This document shows, piece by piece, positions 41,279 to 51,594 of a stretch of 64,000 nucleotides of DNA. A program made the position numbers and the translations under genes. Numbering within the stretch: position 1 is the first letter of the stretch; each line of letters begins with the position of its first letter. Under the pieces are notes generated by a model that searched no databases, had not been told where the DNA came from, and saw only the letters and a list, made by a program, of their open reading frames with translations. Source of the stretch: Tropicimonas isoalkanivorans (lineage in GTDB: Bacteria > Pseudomonadota > Alphaproteobacteria > Rhodobacterales > Rhodobacteraceae); assembly GCF_900112335.1 (NCBI RefSeq), contig NZ_FOLG01000001.1, positions 248,001-312,000 on the forward strand, in the 5' to 3' direction.

Positions 41279-42313
41279 TCACGCCTCCGCGAAAACAACC
41301 GGAAGCTCGCGAGCCGAGCCGGCGAGCCAATGCGGGACCGGCAGCGCCTTCGACCGGAGAAAGTCCGGGTTATAGAGCTTCGACTGGTAGCGCGTGCCGT
41401 AGTCGCAGAGCACCGTCACGATCCTGTGCCCCGGGCCCATTTCGCGCGCCATTCGGATCGCCCCCGCAATGTTGATGCCGGAAGAGCCGCCAAGGCAGAG
41501 CCCCTCGTTCTCCAGAAGGTCGAACAGGATCGGCAGCGCCTCATCGTCCGGGATCTGGAACGCGGTGTCCGGTGTGAATCCCTCGAGATTAGCGGTTATC
41601 CGCCCCTGCCCGATCCCTTCGGTGATCGAATTGCCCTCCGGCGACGCGGTGCCCGTCTCGAAGAGCGAGAACATGCCGGAGCCCATCGGATCGGCCAGGC
41701 CCACCTTCACACCCTTGGGTTGCAATGCCGCGCCCACGCCGGCAAGCGTGCCGCCGGTCCCAACGGCACAGATAAAGCCGTCCACCTGGCCCTCCGTCTG
41801 CGCCCAGATCTCGGGGCCGGTGCCTTCCACATGGGCCTGCCGGTTGGCCGTGTTGTCGAACTGGTTGGCCCATATCGCTCCGTTTGGATCGGTGCGGTTG
41901 ATCTCCTCGGCCAGCCGACCGGAGTACTTCACGTAGTTGTTCGGGTTCTTGTAGGGCACCGCCGGCACCTCCACGAGTTCCGCGCCCGCCAGCCGGATCA
42001 TGTCCTTCTTTTCCTGGCTCTGCGTCTCGGGAATGACGATCACCGTCCTGAACCCCATCGACGCGCCCACCAGCGCCAGCCCGATCCCGGTATTGCCGGC
42101 GGTCCCTTCCACGATGGTGCCGCCCGGCCGCAATGCCCCCTTCGCCACCGCATCGCGGATGATGAAAAGCGCCGCGCGGTCCTTCACTGACTGGCCGGGA
42201 TTCAGGAACTCCGCCTTGCCGAATATTTCGCACCCCGAGGTCTCGCTCGCCGCCCGAAGCCGGATCAGCGGGGTGTTTCCCACGGCGTCCGCGAGGTCGG
42301 TCCTGATATCCAT
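41279..42313 (-). CDS. cysK: Cysteine synthase A
   Basis: 344-residue PLP enzyme making cysteine from O-acetylserine and sulfide. The PLP lysine is in NPGQSVKDRAAL, the Asn loop is EGTAGNTGIGLALVG and the phosphate loop is VGTGGTLAGVG. The C-terminus is about 25 residues longer than E. coli CysK. The order trgA-trgB-cysK matches the Rhodobacter tellurite-resistance locus, where cysK contributes to resistance through sulfur metabolism. Confidence 0.93.
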   Translation of the reverse strand: MDIRTDLADAVGNTPLIRLRAASETSGCEIFGKAEFLNPGQSVKDRAALFIIRDAVAKGALRPGGTIVEGTAGNTGIGLALVGASMGFRTVIVIPETQSQEKKDMIRLAGAELVEVPAVPYKNPNNYVKYSGRLAEEINRTDPNGAIWANQFDNTANRQAHVEGTGPEIWAQTEGQVDGFICAVGTGGTLAGVGAALQPKGVKVGLADPMGSGMFSLFETGTASPEGNSITEGIGQGRITANLEGFTPDTAFQIPDDEALPILFDLLENEGLCLGGSSGINIAGAIRMAREMGPGHRIVTVLCDYGTRYQSKLYNPDFLRSKALPVPHWLAGSARELPVVFAEA

Positions 42314-42364
42314 TGGTGTGCTCCCGTTCTGGCTGGCCCCTTGCTAGCCGAGGCGGGAGCGGAG

Positions 42365-43483
42365 TCAACTGCCCGAGCGCAGCCCCTCGCGCAACCGTGC
42401 GAGGTGCAGAAGCAGCAGGATCAGCGGACCCACGTTGATCTCGCCGCTTTCCACCAACTCCATCGCCCGATCGAAGGCGATGACGTGACTGCGAATGTCC
42501 TCGCCCTCGCTTTCCAAGCCGGCCACGCCCGCCACGTCGTCCGGCAAATCGGCCGTGGCGATATAGCCGAAGAGGTATTCGCTCTTCGCACCCGGCGTCG
42601 GGTAGTACTGCGCCACAAGATGAAGGTCCTTCAGCGCGAGTCCCGCTTCCTCCAAAGCCTCGCGCCGTGCACTTTCCTCGGGCGCTTCCCCTCCATCGAT
42701 CCGGCCGGCGATCGGCTCCAACATCCAGGGCTGCGAGTCGCCGCGGGCATACGGCCCGGCGCGGAACTGCTCAATGAGCAGCACCCGGTCCCTCTCGGGG
42801 TCGTAAGGCAGCACCGTTACCGCGTCCGCCGAGATGAAGGCGGTCCGGTTCAACGCCTCCCCCTGCTCGCCGGAGAACTTTCGGTGGGTGATGTCGTACT
42901 CCTCGACCGAGAAGAACTGCGAGTAGACAAGGTTGCGGCGGGCCAACTGCACGTCGCCCGGTCCCGCCCTGCGGCGCAGCGTCGTTGGCGCCGATTTCCG
43001 CGCATTCAACCGCGCCTGCGCCCTGGCCCGCAGTGGCCCGCGCCGCCGGGCCACGTCCGCCGCGGGGCGCTTGTCCTTGTCGGCCAGGATCTCCTCGGCT
43101 GTCAGGCAGGCAAGCGGTCCCCACCGTTTCGCCCAAGCGTCCGTGTCCCACGGCTCGCCGGGGGTGAAGCCGGTGTCGGGCAACAGGTACCAGCGAGCTT
43201 GGACAGGGCCATCGTCCGTAAGAACGCACTCCGTCGCCGGCTGGTAGCCCAAACCACATTCGTAGTAGTCCAACCGCGCAAGCGCATCCGTGGCGAGGTC
43301 CGCAATCAGTACGCCCTGCGCCACCGCGCCCGGCCGTTTCACGATCATGGGGAAACTCTCCCCCACCACGCTCACGACCGCGTGGTCCTGCAGGCGGGCG
43401 GGCGTGGTCTCTCTGTCCTCCCCCAACACCACGGCACGAAGCGGCGCATGGCACAGCGTGCCATAGAGAAAGACATCCGTCAT
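42365..43483 (-). CDS. trgB: TrgB-like fusion: gamma-glutamylcyclotransferase-like domain plus NUDIX hydrolase
   Basis: 372-residue two-domain protein. Residues 1-120 are AIG2/GGCT-like (VFLYGTLCHAPLRAVVLGED, LDYYECGLGYQPATE). About 200-360 form a NUDIX domain of ADP-ribose pyrophosphatase type, with the box GRIDGGEAPEESARREALEE followed by AGL. It probably cleaves ADP-ribose or a related nucleotide diphosphate. The gene is named for the second gene of the tellurite-resistance locus trgAB-cysK, whose order and neighbours are identical here. Confidence 0.88.
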   Translation of the reverse strand: MTDVFLYGTLCHAPLRAVVLGEDRETTPARLQDHAVVSVVGESFPMIVKRPGAVAQGVLIADLATDALARLDYYECGLGYQPATECVLTDDGPVQARWYLLPDTGFTPGEPWDTDAWAKRWGPLACLTAEEILADKDKRPAADVARRRGPLRARAQARLNARKSAPTTLRRRAGPGDVQLARRNLVYSQFFSVEEYDITHRKFSGEQGEALNRTAFISADAVTVLPYDPERDRVLLIEQFRAGPYARGDSQPWMLEPIAGRIDGGEAPEESARREALEEAGLALKDLHLVAQYYPTPGAKSEYLFGYIATADLPDDVAGVAGLESEGEDIRSHVIAFDRAMELVESGEINVGPLILLLLHLARLREGLRSGS

Positions 43484-43505
43484 GAATTAGCCCCCGGCGG
43501 TCAGA

Positions 43506-43949
43506 TCAGGCCCAGCGTTCCGACGCCCATTCCGCCAGGAAGGCAGCGAGAATCCCCCCGACCAGAAGAACGATCGGCATCTGGAGATCCGTTAGCATCA
43601 ATTGGAAATAGTCCGCAATGAGCACCATCATCGCCGCCAGCGCGTCCATGGGACCTTCATAACGCATTCCCATTGACCGCTTGAGCATCTCGTAGCAGGA
43701 CCAGATCAGCAGCGCATAGAACAAGGCGACCGCGATGGTCCGCACACCCGAACCGGCAGCGGAATAGTACCCCCGTCCGGCCAACCGCCCCATGATCATC
43801 CAGCCGCAAAATATGCCGACGAGCGTGTTGATCGGACTCAGCAGACCGGACTGCGTGCCATCCGGCAAAAGCGTCTTGTAGATTTCCGAGGCGAAGAACG
43901 CCACGAAACCGAAGGCTATAGCGGCAAAAAGCTTGGCGGCAGTGGGCAT
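43506..43949 (-). CDS. trgA: TrgA-like tellurite-resistance membrane protein
   Basis: 147-residue membrane protein with about four helices (LFAAIAFGFVAFFASEIYKT, SPINTLVGIFCGWMIMGRLA, TIAVALFYALLIWSCYEMLK, QMPIVLLVGGILAAFLAEWA). First gene of the trgA-trgB-cysK set, 22 bp from trgB. The context and topology support TrgA; the biochemical function is unknown. Confidence 0.85.
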   Translation of the reverse strand: MPTAAKLFAAIAFGFVAFFASEIYKTLLPDGTQSGLLSPINTLVGIFCGWMIMGRLAGRGYYSAAGSGVRTIAVALFYALLIWSCYEMLKRSMGMRYEGPMDALAAMMVLIADYFQLMLTDLQMPIVLLVGGILAAFLAEWASERWA

Positions 43950-43979
43950 GCTCCGTCAGGCTCCCTTCTACAATGCTAC

Positions 43980-45191
43980 TCAGACGGTGCGATTGACCGT
44001 GATCTGCGTTACATCACAGTTTCGGGACCAAAATGAGGCAGCGCAGGCACAAAGGTAAAACTCCCACATCCGGCGGAACCGCTCGTCGAACCCAAGCGCT
44101 GAGATCTCGTCCCACCTGTCGGTGAAGGTCTTGTGCCAGCTCCTCAGGGTACGACTGTAACTCTCACCGAACTCGATCGACCCGAGCACCTGCAACCCGG
44201 CACGCTCCACCTCCGCGCGCAGCACCAACGGGCTTGGCAGCATCCCCCCGGGAAAGATGTACTTCTGAATGAAATCAACGCCTTTGCGGTAGATCTCGAA
44301 ACGGCGGTCCTGCACCGTAATGATCTGCAACGTCGCATTCCGCCCCGGTTTCAGACAGCCCCGCAAGGTATTGAAATAGGTGGGCCAATACTTCTCCCCA
44401 ACCGCCTCGAACATCTCGATGGACGCGACGCCGTCATACTGCCCCTGTTCGTCGCGATAATCCTGCATCCGGATATCGACGCGTTCCTGCAGCCCTGCCC
44501 GCGCCATGCGGGCCTGAGCGTAATCATGCTGCTCCCGACTGATCGTGAGCCCGGTGACCCTCAGCCCCCGTTCCCGGGCGGCGTACTCTGCGAACCCGCC
44601 CCAGCCGCACCCGATCTCCAGCACGTGATCGCCCGGCTGCGCGCCCATGCCGTCGATCAGGCTCGCGTACTTGGCCGTCTGGGCCTCCTCCAGGCTCTCC
44701 GTGCCATGCTCGAAACGGGCCGAGGAATAGGTCATCGTGTTGTCCAGCCAAAGCCGGTAGAACTCATTGCCCAGGTCGTAGTGATAGGAGATGTTCCGCT
44801 TCGCCTGCGCACGGCTGTTGTCCCGCAGCCGATGACGAAGCCGCTCGTAAAGGCGCACGAGCGCCATGCCACGAAACTCGTCATAGATCTCGTCCTCGGC
44901 GGCATGGACGTAATCTAGGAACGCCTGCAGGTCCGGCGTCGTCCACCACTTGTCGAGATAGGCCTCGCAGAACCCCAGGTCCCCCTCCCGCACCAAGCGA
45001 GCGAAGATGTCCGGATTGACGACATTCAGCCGCGCCATGGGCCCCGGCAAGTGCCCCGCCGCCCGAAACACCCTTCCGTCCGGCAGCGCGATATCGAGCT
45101 GCCCTTTCGGCGCCAGCGAGGCGCGGTCGAAAACATGGGCGAAGTAGCGCGGCAACTGTCCTTCGCCCGCGGTCGTGGTCTTGATCGACAT
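43980..45191 (-). CDS. cfa: Cyclopropane-fatty-acyl-phospholipid synthase
   Basis: 403-residue SAM-dependent enzyme that adds a methylene group to unsaturated membrane acyl chains. N-terminal part VFDRASLAPKGQLDIALPDG; bicarbonate/lipid site region SYHYDLGNEFYRLWLDNTMT; SAM motif VLEIGCGWGGFAEYAARERG; IEMFEAVGEKYWPTYFNTLR; and FIQKYIFPGGMLPSP. ATG 45191 (MSIKTTTAGEG) is chosen over a longer upstream frame. It is about 30 bp upstream of trgA, so may share its mRNA. Confidence 0.93.
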   Translation of the reverse strand: MSIKTTTAGEGQLPRYFAHVFDRASLAPKGQLDIALPDGRVFRAAGHLPGPMARLNVVNPDIFARLVREGDLGFCEAYLDKWWTTPDLQAFLDYVHAAEDEIYDEFRGMALVRLYERLRHRLRDNSRAQAKRNISYHYDLGNEFYRLWLDNTMTYSSARFEHGTESLEEAQTAKYASLIDGMGAQPGDHVLEIGCGWGGFAEYAARERGLRVTGLTISREQHDYAQARMARAGLQERVDIRMQDYRDEQGQYDGVASIEMFEAVGEKYWPTYFNTLRGCLKPGRNATLQIITVQDRRFEIYRKGVDFIQKYIFPGGMLPSPLVLRAEVERAGLQVLGSIEFGESYSRTLRSWHKTFTDRWDEISALGFDERFRRMWEFYLCACAASFWSRNCDVTQITVNRTV

Positions 45192-45355
45192 GGTCCCGGT
45201 TCCCCCATCTTTCCTGACCCGGACGGCATCTGCCCGCCAAGCCATGACCGCATGTTCCAATCCGCGGCCGGACAGGGTCAAGCCCCCTTCCCTTACATCA
45301 CCCGTCGCATCGGCGAACCGCCCGCCGAATGAACGCCGCCCCGTCTTCTTGTTGG

Positions 45356-45378
45356 AAAAAATACCCCCCGCCGGAGGC
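45356..45378 (-). terminator. Intrinsic terminator after photolyase gene
   Basis: Minus strand GCCTCCGGCGGGGGG followed by TATTTTTT: a short GC hairpin (CCTCC-GGC-GGGGG with wobble) and T-tract, about 40 bases after the photolyase stop. This form is common downstream of Rhodobacterales genes. Confidence 0.75.
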
Positions 45379-45402
45379 ACGATCTTTCGCCCGAAAGATC
45401 GT
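45379..45402. repeat. Perfect hairpin beside the photolyase terminator
   Basis: ACGATCTTTCG-CC-CGAAAGATCGT: 11-bp perfect arms in the photolyase 3' untranslated region, immediately before the T-tract terminator. Probably strengthens termination or protects the mRNA end. Confidence 0.5.
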
Positions 45403-45413
45403 TCTTATTGCCA

Positions 45414-46838
45414 TCAATCCTTAACTGCACCGTAGGCGTCGAGTGCCCGTTCCCGCCCCTCGGACAATCCCACGATAGGCTTGTCCGGATAGGCGTCCTC
45501 CGGTGCCCGTGCCCAACGTCGCGGGATCGCCTCGAAATAGTCCAGCGCCGTCTCCGGCGGATCGTCCTGCCCTTCCGCGATCCAGCGTCGGACATAGGCG
45601 CCCTCTGGGTCGAATTTCTCCTGCTGCGTCTCCGGGTTGAACACTCGGAAGAACGGCGAGGCGTCCGGTCCGGACCCCGCCACCCATTGCCACCCCATTG
45701 CGTTCGACGCAGCGTCCCGGTCGATCAGATGCGCGTCGAACCAGTGCTGGCCTACACGCCAATGCACCATCAAGTGCTTCGTCAGGTAGGACGCCGTTAT
45801 CATCCGGGCGCGGTTGTGCATCGTGCCTGTGACCTGCATCTCCCGCATCCCCGCATCGACCAGCGGCACGCCCGTCCGCGCCTGCTTCCACGCCTTGACC
45901 TCGGCCTTGCGCTCGTCGTCTTCCCAGGGGAAGGCGTCCCATTTTTCGCGCCAATTCCGATCCAGAATGCGCGGGGTGTGGTACGCCAGATGCCAGGCGA
46001 ACTCGCGCCAGGCCAGTTCGCTCAGGAACGTCTCCGCCCCGGTGCTCCCCTCGTGCAGCGCGCGCATCCCGGCGTGCCAGATCGTCCTCGGGCCAATCTC
46101 ACCCGTCGTCAGGAAAACGCTCATCCCTGACGTGCCGGCCTCCGCCAGTCGATCACGGCCAGCCTTGTAGTCGTCGATCCCCTCCTCGAGAAACGCAGCC
46201 AGCCTGTCGCCCGCCGCGTCCTCTCCGATTTCAGCGTAACGCTCGACGACCGCCGCACCGCGGTTCATCGCCCGGCCGAGGTCCCAGTCATCGAGCGCCT
46301 CGCTCTCCGGCCATGTGTCGGGCGCAGGGATCTGCTTGGGCGCGGAGGACGGGGCGGCAACGTCCCGCTTTTTCACCGTGCGCCAGAACGGGGAGTAGAC
46401 CTTGTACGGGCCGCCATCCTTCGTCTCCACCTCCCATGGCTCGAAGAGCAACGTCCCGGAGAAGCTCTTTGCATCGATTCCCTTGGCCTTCAGGCCCTCC
46501 TTCACCCCGCTGTCGCGCGCAATGGACTCCGGGTCATAGAGGCGCGTCCAGAAGACCTGCTTCGCGCCGGTCGTCTCCACCAACCCGGCAAGCACATCGA
46601 GGGGATCGCCGCTGCGCAGGATCAAGCGAGATCCCTTAGCTTCCAGCGTCTTGCCGAACACTTCCAGCCCCCGTCCCAGTCGCCATTTCGGCGCGGCCCC
46701 GAGCCCATCCAGCAAGCTGTCACGGATATAAACCGGAATGACCGGCGCGCCGCTCTCGCAGGCCGCGGAAAGCGCGGGCGCGTCGCTCAGACGGAGGTCG
46801 CGCCGCAGCCAGAGAAGGATCGGTGGGGTGTCGGACAT
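45414..46838 (-). CDS. phrB: Deoxyribodipyrimidine photo-lyase (class I CPD type)
   Basis: 474-residue light-dependent DNA repair enzyme. The N-terminal antenna-chromophore domain is ILLWLRRDLRLSDAPALSAA to about 130. The C-terminal FAD domain (from about 200) has LSELAWREFAWHLAYHTPRI, then NRARMITASYLTKHLMVHWR, and MGWQWVAGSGPDASPFFRVF. The two Trp-rich motifs are typical of class I photolyases. ATG 46838 (MSDTPPILLW) is chosen. Alternatively it could be a closely related cryptochrome, but the motif set favours repair. Confidence 0.92.
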   Translation of the reverse strand: MSDTPPILLWLRRDLRLSDAPALSAACESGAPVIPVYIRDSLLDGLGAAPKWRLGRGLEVFGKTLEAKGSRLILRSGDPLDVLAGLVETTGAKQVFWTRLYDPESIARDSGVKEGLKAKGIDAKSFSGTLLFEPWEVETKDGGPYKVYSPFWRTVKKRDVAAPSSAPKQIPAPDTWPESEALDDWDLGRAMNRGAAVVERYAEIGEDAAGDRLAAFLEEGIDDYKAGRDRLAEAGTSGMSVFLTTGEIGPRTIWHAGMRALHEGSTGAETFLSELAWREFAWHLAYHTPRILDRNWREKWDAFPWEDDERKAEVKAWKQARTGVPLVDAGMREMQVTGTMHNRARMITASYLTKHLMVHWRVGQHWFDAHLIDRDAASNAMGWQWVAGSGPDASPFFRVFNPETQQEKFDPEGAYVRRWIAEGQDDPPETALDYFEAIPRRWARAPEDAYPDKPIVGLSEGRERALDAYGAVKD

Positions 46839-46916
46839 GGGCTCTCCCTGTTTGGACAGAGGATCTAGCCGGGCCGTCCCGCCGGGCAAGTCTGCCGGCG
46901 CTGCCGGCCCGCCCCC

Positions 46917-48143
46917 CTACAGCACCGCATCGAGCGCCGCGATCAGCCGATTGACCTCGTCGCGGGTCGTATAATGCACGAAACTCAGGCGCAGGACATC
47001 CTTGGCGGGATCGACACCCATCGCTTTCAGCGGCCGCACGGCATAGAAGTTACCGCCCCCCGCCATTATGCCATGCCCCGAAAGCTCCGCCGCGACGTCC
47101 TCTCCCGGCCGATCGAGCGCCAGGGCGACCGTCGGCGCACGCCCATCCGCCGCCGACGGGCCGAGCAGGCGCACATCGTTCCGCCCCGCAACATAGTCGA
47201 GGAGCGGCTGCAAAAGCTCGGTTTCATGCGCCCGCATCAGCCGCTGTACGGCCACTCCCGTTTCCACCGGCGTCTTGCAGGAAATGCCGTGATGCGCCGC
47301 CAGCGCCTCCACATAGTCCACCATGCCCGCGCAGGCCGCTACCTGTGCATGATCCGGTCCGGCCGGCGTAAACCGCTTGTAGAGCGTGTCGCCGTTGAAG
47401 AAATGTCCCTGGTTGGGCAACTCGAATCCGAATTGCCGGCGGATCACCATGATCCCCTGGTGGGGTCCATAGGTCTTGTAGCTGGAAAACAGGTAGACAT
47501 CGGCCCCGAGCACCCCCACGTCGGGCAGCCCGTGCGGGGCGAAGGAGACGCCATCGACGCATGTGAAGGCCCCATCGGCATGGGCCAGCGCGGTGATCGC
47601 CGCGACGTCGTTGATCTCCCCCACCACGTTGGAGCAATGCGGGAAGCAGACCAGCCGCACGTGGCCGTCGGCCAGCAGCGGCTCCAGCTGTTCCGGATCG
47701 AGTCGGCCGGTCTGCCGGTCGATCCGCCATTCGCGGACCTCGATCCCCTCGTCGGCCAGCCGCCGCCAGGGCCCGGAATTGGCCTCGTGGTCCTGATCGG
47801 TCACCACCACCGCCTCCCCCGGGGTGAGCCACAGCCGCACCGCATTGGCCAGCACGAAGGTATTGGCGGAGGTCGACGGGCCGAAGCTCAACTCGTCCGA
47901 GCCCACCCCGAGCAGGGCCGCTAGACGCGCGCGCGCCTCGTCCATCTCCGCGCCCGCTGCTTCCGCAGCGGCGTAGGGGGCATAGGGCTGAACCTTTCGC
48001 TGGTGATAAAACCGGGTGAGACGGTCGATCACCTGACGACAGGTATAGGACCCGCCGGCATTCTCGAAAAACACCTGCCCCTCGAGCGTCGGTTCGGAAA
48101 AGGCCGGAAACTGTTGCCGGACGAAATCAACATCGAGTGCCAT
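46917..48143 (-). CDS. Class V aminotransferase, cysteine desulfurase-like
   Basis: 408-residue PLP protein of the NifS/SufS fold: FFENAGGSYTCRQVIDRLTR, TDQDHEANSGPWRRLADEGI, and the PLP lysine in LFSSYKTYGPHQG (near residue 227). In true desulfurases a mobile loop near residue 360 carries the catalytic Cys. Here the corresponding region SGHGIMAGGGNFYAVRPL has none, so persulfide formation is unlikely by the usual route. It may instead be a racemase, lyase or epimerase of the CsdA-like branch. It stands alone between the photolyase and the BCCT gene. Confidence 0.8.
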   Translation of the reverse strand: MALDVDFVRQQFPAFSEPTLEGQVFFENAGGSYTCRQVIDRLTRFYHQRKVQPYAPYAAAEAAGAEMDEARARLAALLGVGSDELSFGPSTSANTFVLANAVRLWLTPGEAVVVTDQDHEANSGPWRRLADEGIEVREWRIDRQTGRLDPEQLEPLLADGHVRLVCFPHCSNVVGEINDVAAITALAHADGAFTCVDGVSFAPHGLPDVGVLGADVYLFSSYKTYGPHQGIMVIRRQFGFELPNQGHFFNGDTLYKRFTPAGPDHAQVAACAGMVDYVEALAAHHGISCKTPVETGVAVQRLMRAHETELLQPLLDYVAGRNDVRLLGPSAADGRAPTVALALDRPGEDVAAELSGHGIMAGGGNFYAVRPLKAMGVDPAKDVLRLSFVHYTTRDEVNRLIAALDAVL

Positions 48144-48174
48144 CGAAACTTCCCCTGCCGTATCTGCGCGACAA

Positions 48175-48215
48175 AAAAGGACAAAGGGCGGCGATGCGCA
48201 AGCACCGCCGCCCTT
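48175..48215 (-). terminator. Intrinsic terminator after BCCT transporter gene
   Basis: Inverted repeat AAGGGCGGCG (48184-48193) / CGCCGCCCTT (48206-48215) with a 12-base loop. On the minus strand it is followed by TGTCC and six T. It lies 25 bp after the BCCT stop. Confidence 0.8.
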
Positions 48216-48239
48216 CTAACCGTCAAAGCTCCCGTCAGG

Positions 48240-49874
<1,635 letters not shown>

Positions 49875-49918
49875 ATTAATATCTTTCCCCCGTTTCTTGA
49901 CCCGTTCGTCGAGCCTTG

Positions 49919-50335
49919 TCAGATCCGTACGACAAGCACGGATGATTTTGCATGCGCCGCCAGGGTGCCGCCGTTGGATGGCCAGACATAATCCATGAGG
50001 TTCGGAATATGGCTCGCCACGACGATCAGGTCCGCCTCCAACTCGGAGGCCGCCCGGATCAGGGCAGGATCCAGGTCTATTGCGGGGTCATGCGTTTCCA
50101 GTGCGAAGTATCCCGTCTCGATGCCCGCAACGCGCGCCTGCTCGGCAGCGAACTCCTTCAGCCGCTCCCGAAACTCCTGGGGCGTATGCGCCAGTTTGCT
50201 CGGAAGAGCCGTCGTAACTCCGACATAGATCACCGGGATCGAATAGAGTTTCCCAAGATCTGCCGCGCAGGTCAGCGCCTTTTCCAGACGATTTACATGC
50301 GCAAGATCGACCGGCACCATGATGCGGGTGAACAT
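49919..50335 (-). CDS. Universal stress protein (UspA family)
   Basis: 138-residue protein starting MFTRIMVPVDLAH with the UspA fold: ALTCAADLGKLYSIPVIYVG and a C-terminal ELEADLIVVASHIPNLMDYV, then GGTLAAHAKSSVLVVRI. The ATP-binding G-x2-G-x9-G(S/T) motif is only partly kept (SNGGTLAAHAKSS). It lies upstream of the BCCT gene by 44 bp on the same strand; USP genes often accompany osmotic stress transporters, so the two may be co-transcribed. Confidence 0.88.
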   Translation of the reverse strand: MFTRIMVPVDLAHVNRLEKALTCAADLGKLYSIPVIYVGVTTALPSKLAHTPQEFRERLKEFAAEQARVAGIETGYFALETHDPAIDLDPALIRAASELEADLIVVASHIPNLMDYVWPSNGGTLAAHAKSSVLVVRI

Positions 50336-50566
50336 CTTCGCCTCCGTGATTTCCCGCACACCGCCAGAGGCATGACATTCCCGGCCACCGGGCAACGTCA
50401 CGCAAACATGTGCGGTTTTCCCAGTTCAAGCGGCCGCCTTCTCGCGCGGGCCACCTCCTACGGGCTCCATTCTAAAGCAGCAACCGAAAAAAGCGACCCC
50501 GCAGACCGGACTGAAGCCAGGCCGACCGCCATCTGTTCAGTGCGGCAGCCCTCCCGGACGGCTGCG

Positions 50567-51553
50567 TCAGGCGTTTACATCGACCAGGACACGGCCGCGA
50601 ACCTTGCCCTTGAGGATGTCTGCGCCAAGCTTGGGCAGGTCCTCCAACGTCGCCTCGACCATCATCCCCTGCAGTCGGTCCATCGGCAGATCGGATGCGA
50701 TGCGCGCCCACGCCCGCTGCCGGTTCTCGAAGGGTTGCATGACGGAATCGATGCCCAGCAGGTTCACGCCGCGCAGGATGAAGGGTGTCACCTTCGCGGG
50801 CAGATCCGCCCCGCCCGCAAGCCCAACCGACGCAACGGATGCGCCGTATTTCATCTGCCCCAGCACCCGCGCCAGCATCGGTCCGCCCACCGCGTCGATG
50901 CAGCCCGCCCAGCTTTCCTTTTCAAGCGGCTTCTTCACCGTTTCGGCCAAGTCGTCCCGTGTAATGAGCTTTTGGGCGCCCAGCAGCGACAGGTACTGCG
51001 ACTGCTCCGGACGGCCCGTGACCGCAGCGACCTCGTAGCCGAGGTTGGACAGGATCGCAGTCGCCACGGACCCCACGCCGCCGGTGGCGCCCGTCACAAG
51101 GACCTCGCCGTTCTCCGGGCGCAGACCGTGGTTCTGCAGCGCCATGATGGCCAGCATCGCGGTCAAACCAGCGGTTCCCACCGCCATCGCCTGTTTCGTG
51201 GTCAGCCCCTCGGGCAGCGGCACCAGCCAGTCGGCCTTCACCCGGGCCTTCTCGGCGTAGCCACCCCAGTGCACCTCCCCGACCCTCCAGCCGGTCAGCA
51301 CCACCTTGTCGCCGGGCTTGTACCGGTCGTCCTCGCTCGACTTGACCGTCCCGGCAAAGTCTATGCCCGGCACATGCGGATAGGTTCTCACCAGCCCGGC
51401 CCCGGGCCCGATGCAGAGCCCATCCTTGTAGTTCAGCGTCGAGTATTCCACCCGAACGGTCACCTCGCCCTCCGGCAGGCGGCTCTCATCGATTTCCTGA
51501 ACGGAAGCGCTCGTCTTGCCGTCCTCAGACTTTTCCACGATTAGCGCGCGCAT
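50567..51553 (-). CDS. acuI: Acrylyl-CoA reductase (AcuI/YhdH-type MDR oxidoreductase)
   Basis: 328-residue NADPH-dependent medium-chain reductase. N-terminal catalytic domain: STLNYKDGLCIGPGAGLVRT and HVPGIDFAGTV. Nucleotide-binding loop: VTGATGGVGSVATAILSNLG. GWRVGEVHWGGYAEKARVKA and MQPFENRQRAWARIASDLP are typical of the AcuI group, which reduces acryloyl-CoA to propionyl-CoA in dimethylsulfoniopropionate and 3-hydroxypropionate metabolism. No Zn-ligand Cys set. Single gene; no dddL/dddP neighbour is visible. Confidence 0.9.
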   Translation of the reverse strand: MRALIVEKSEDGKTSASVQEIDESRLPEGEVTVRVEYSTLNYKDGLCIGPGAGLVRTYPHVPGIDFAGTVKSSEDDRYKPGDKVVLTGWRVGEVHWGGYAEKARVKADWLVPLPEGLTTKQAMAVGTAGLTAMLAIMALQNHGLRPENGEVLVTGATGGVGSVATAILSNLGYEVAAVTGRPEQSQYLSLLGAQKLITRDDLAETVKKPLEKESWAGCIDAVGGPMLARVLGQMKYGASVASVGLAGGADLPAKVTPFILRGVNLLGIDSVMQPFENRQRAWARIASDLPMDRLQGMMVEATLEDLPKLGADILKGKVRGRVLVDVNA

Positions 51554-51594
51554 TGCCTTCCTCCTTGTTGATTGGGCCGAGTGTGGAGGCGGTC

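Noticed and set aside
50544-50565. GCAGCC/GGCTGC hairpin after acuI as a terminator
   Set aside because: Short GC stem but no T-tract on the minus strand, so not supported as an intrinsic terminator.
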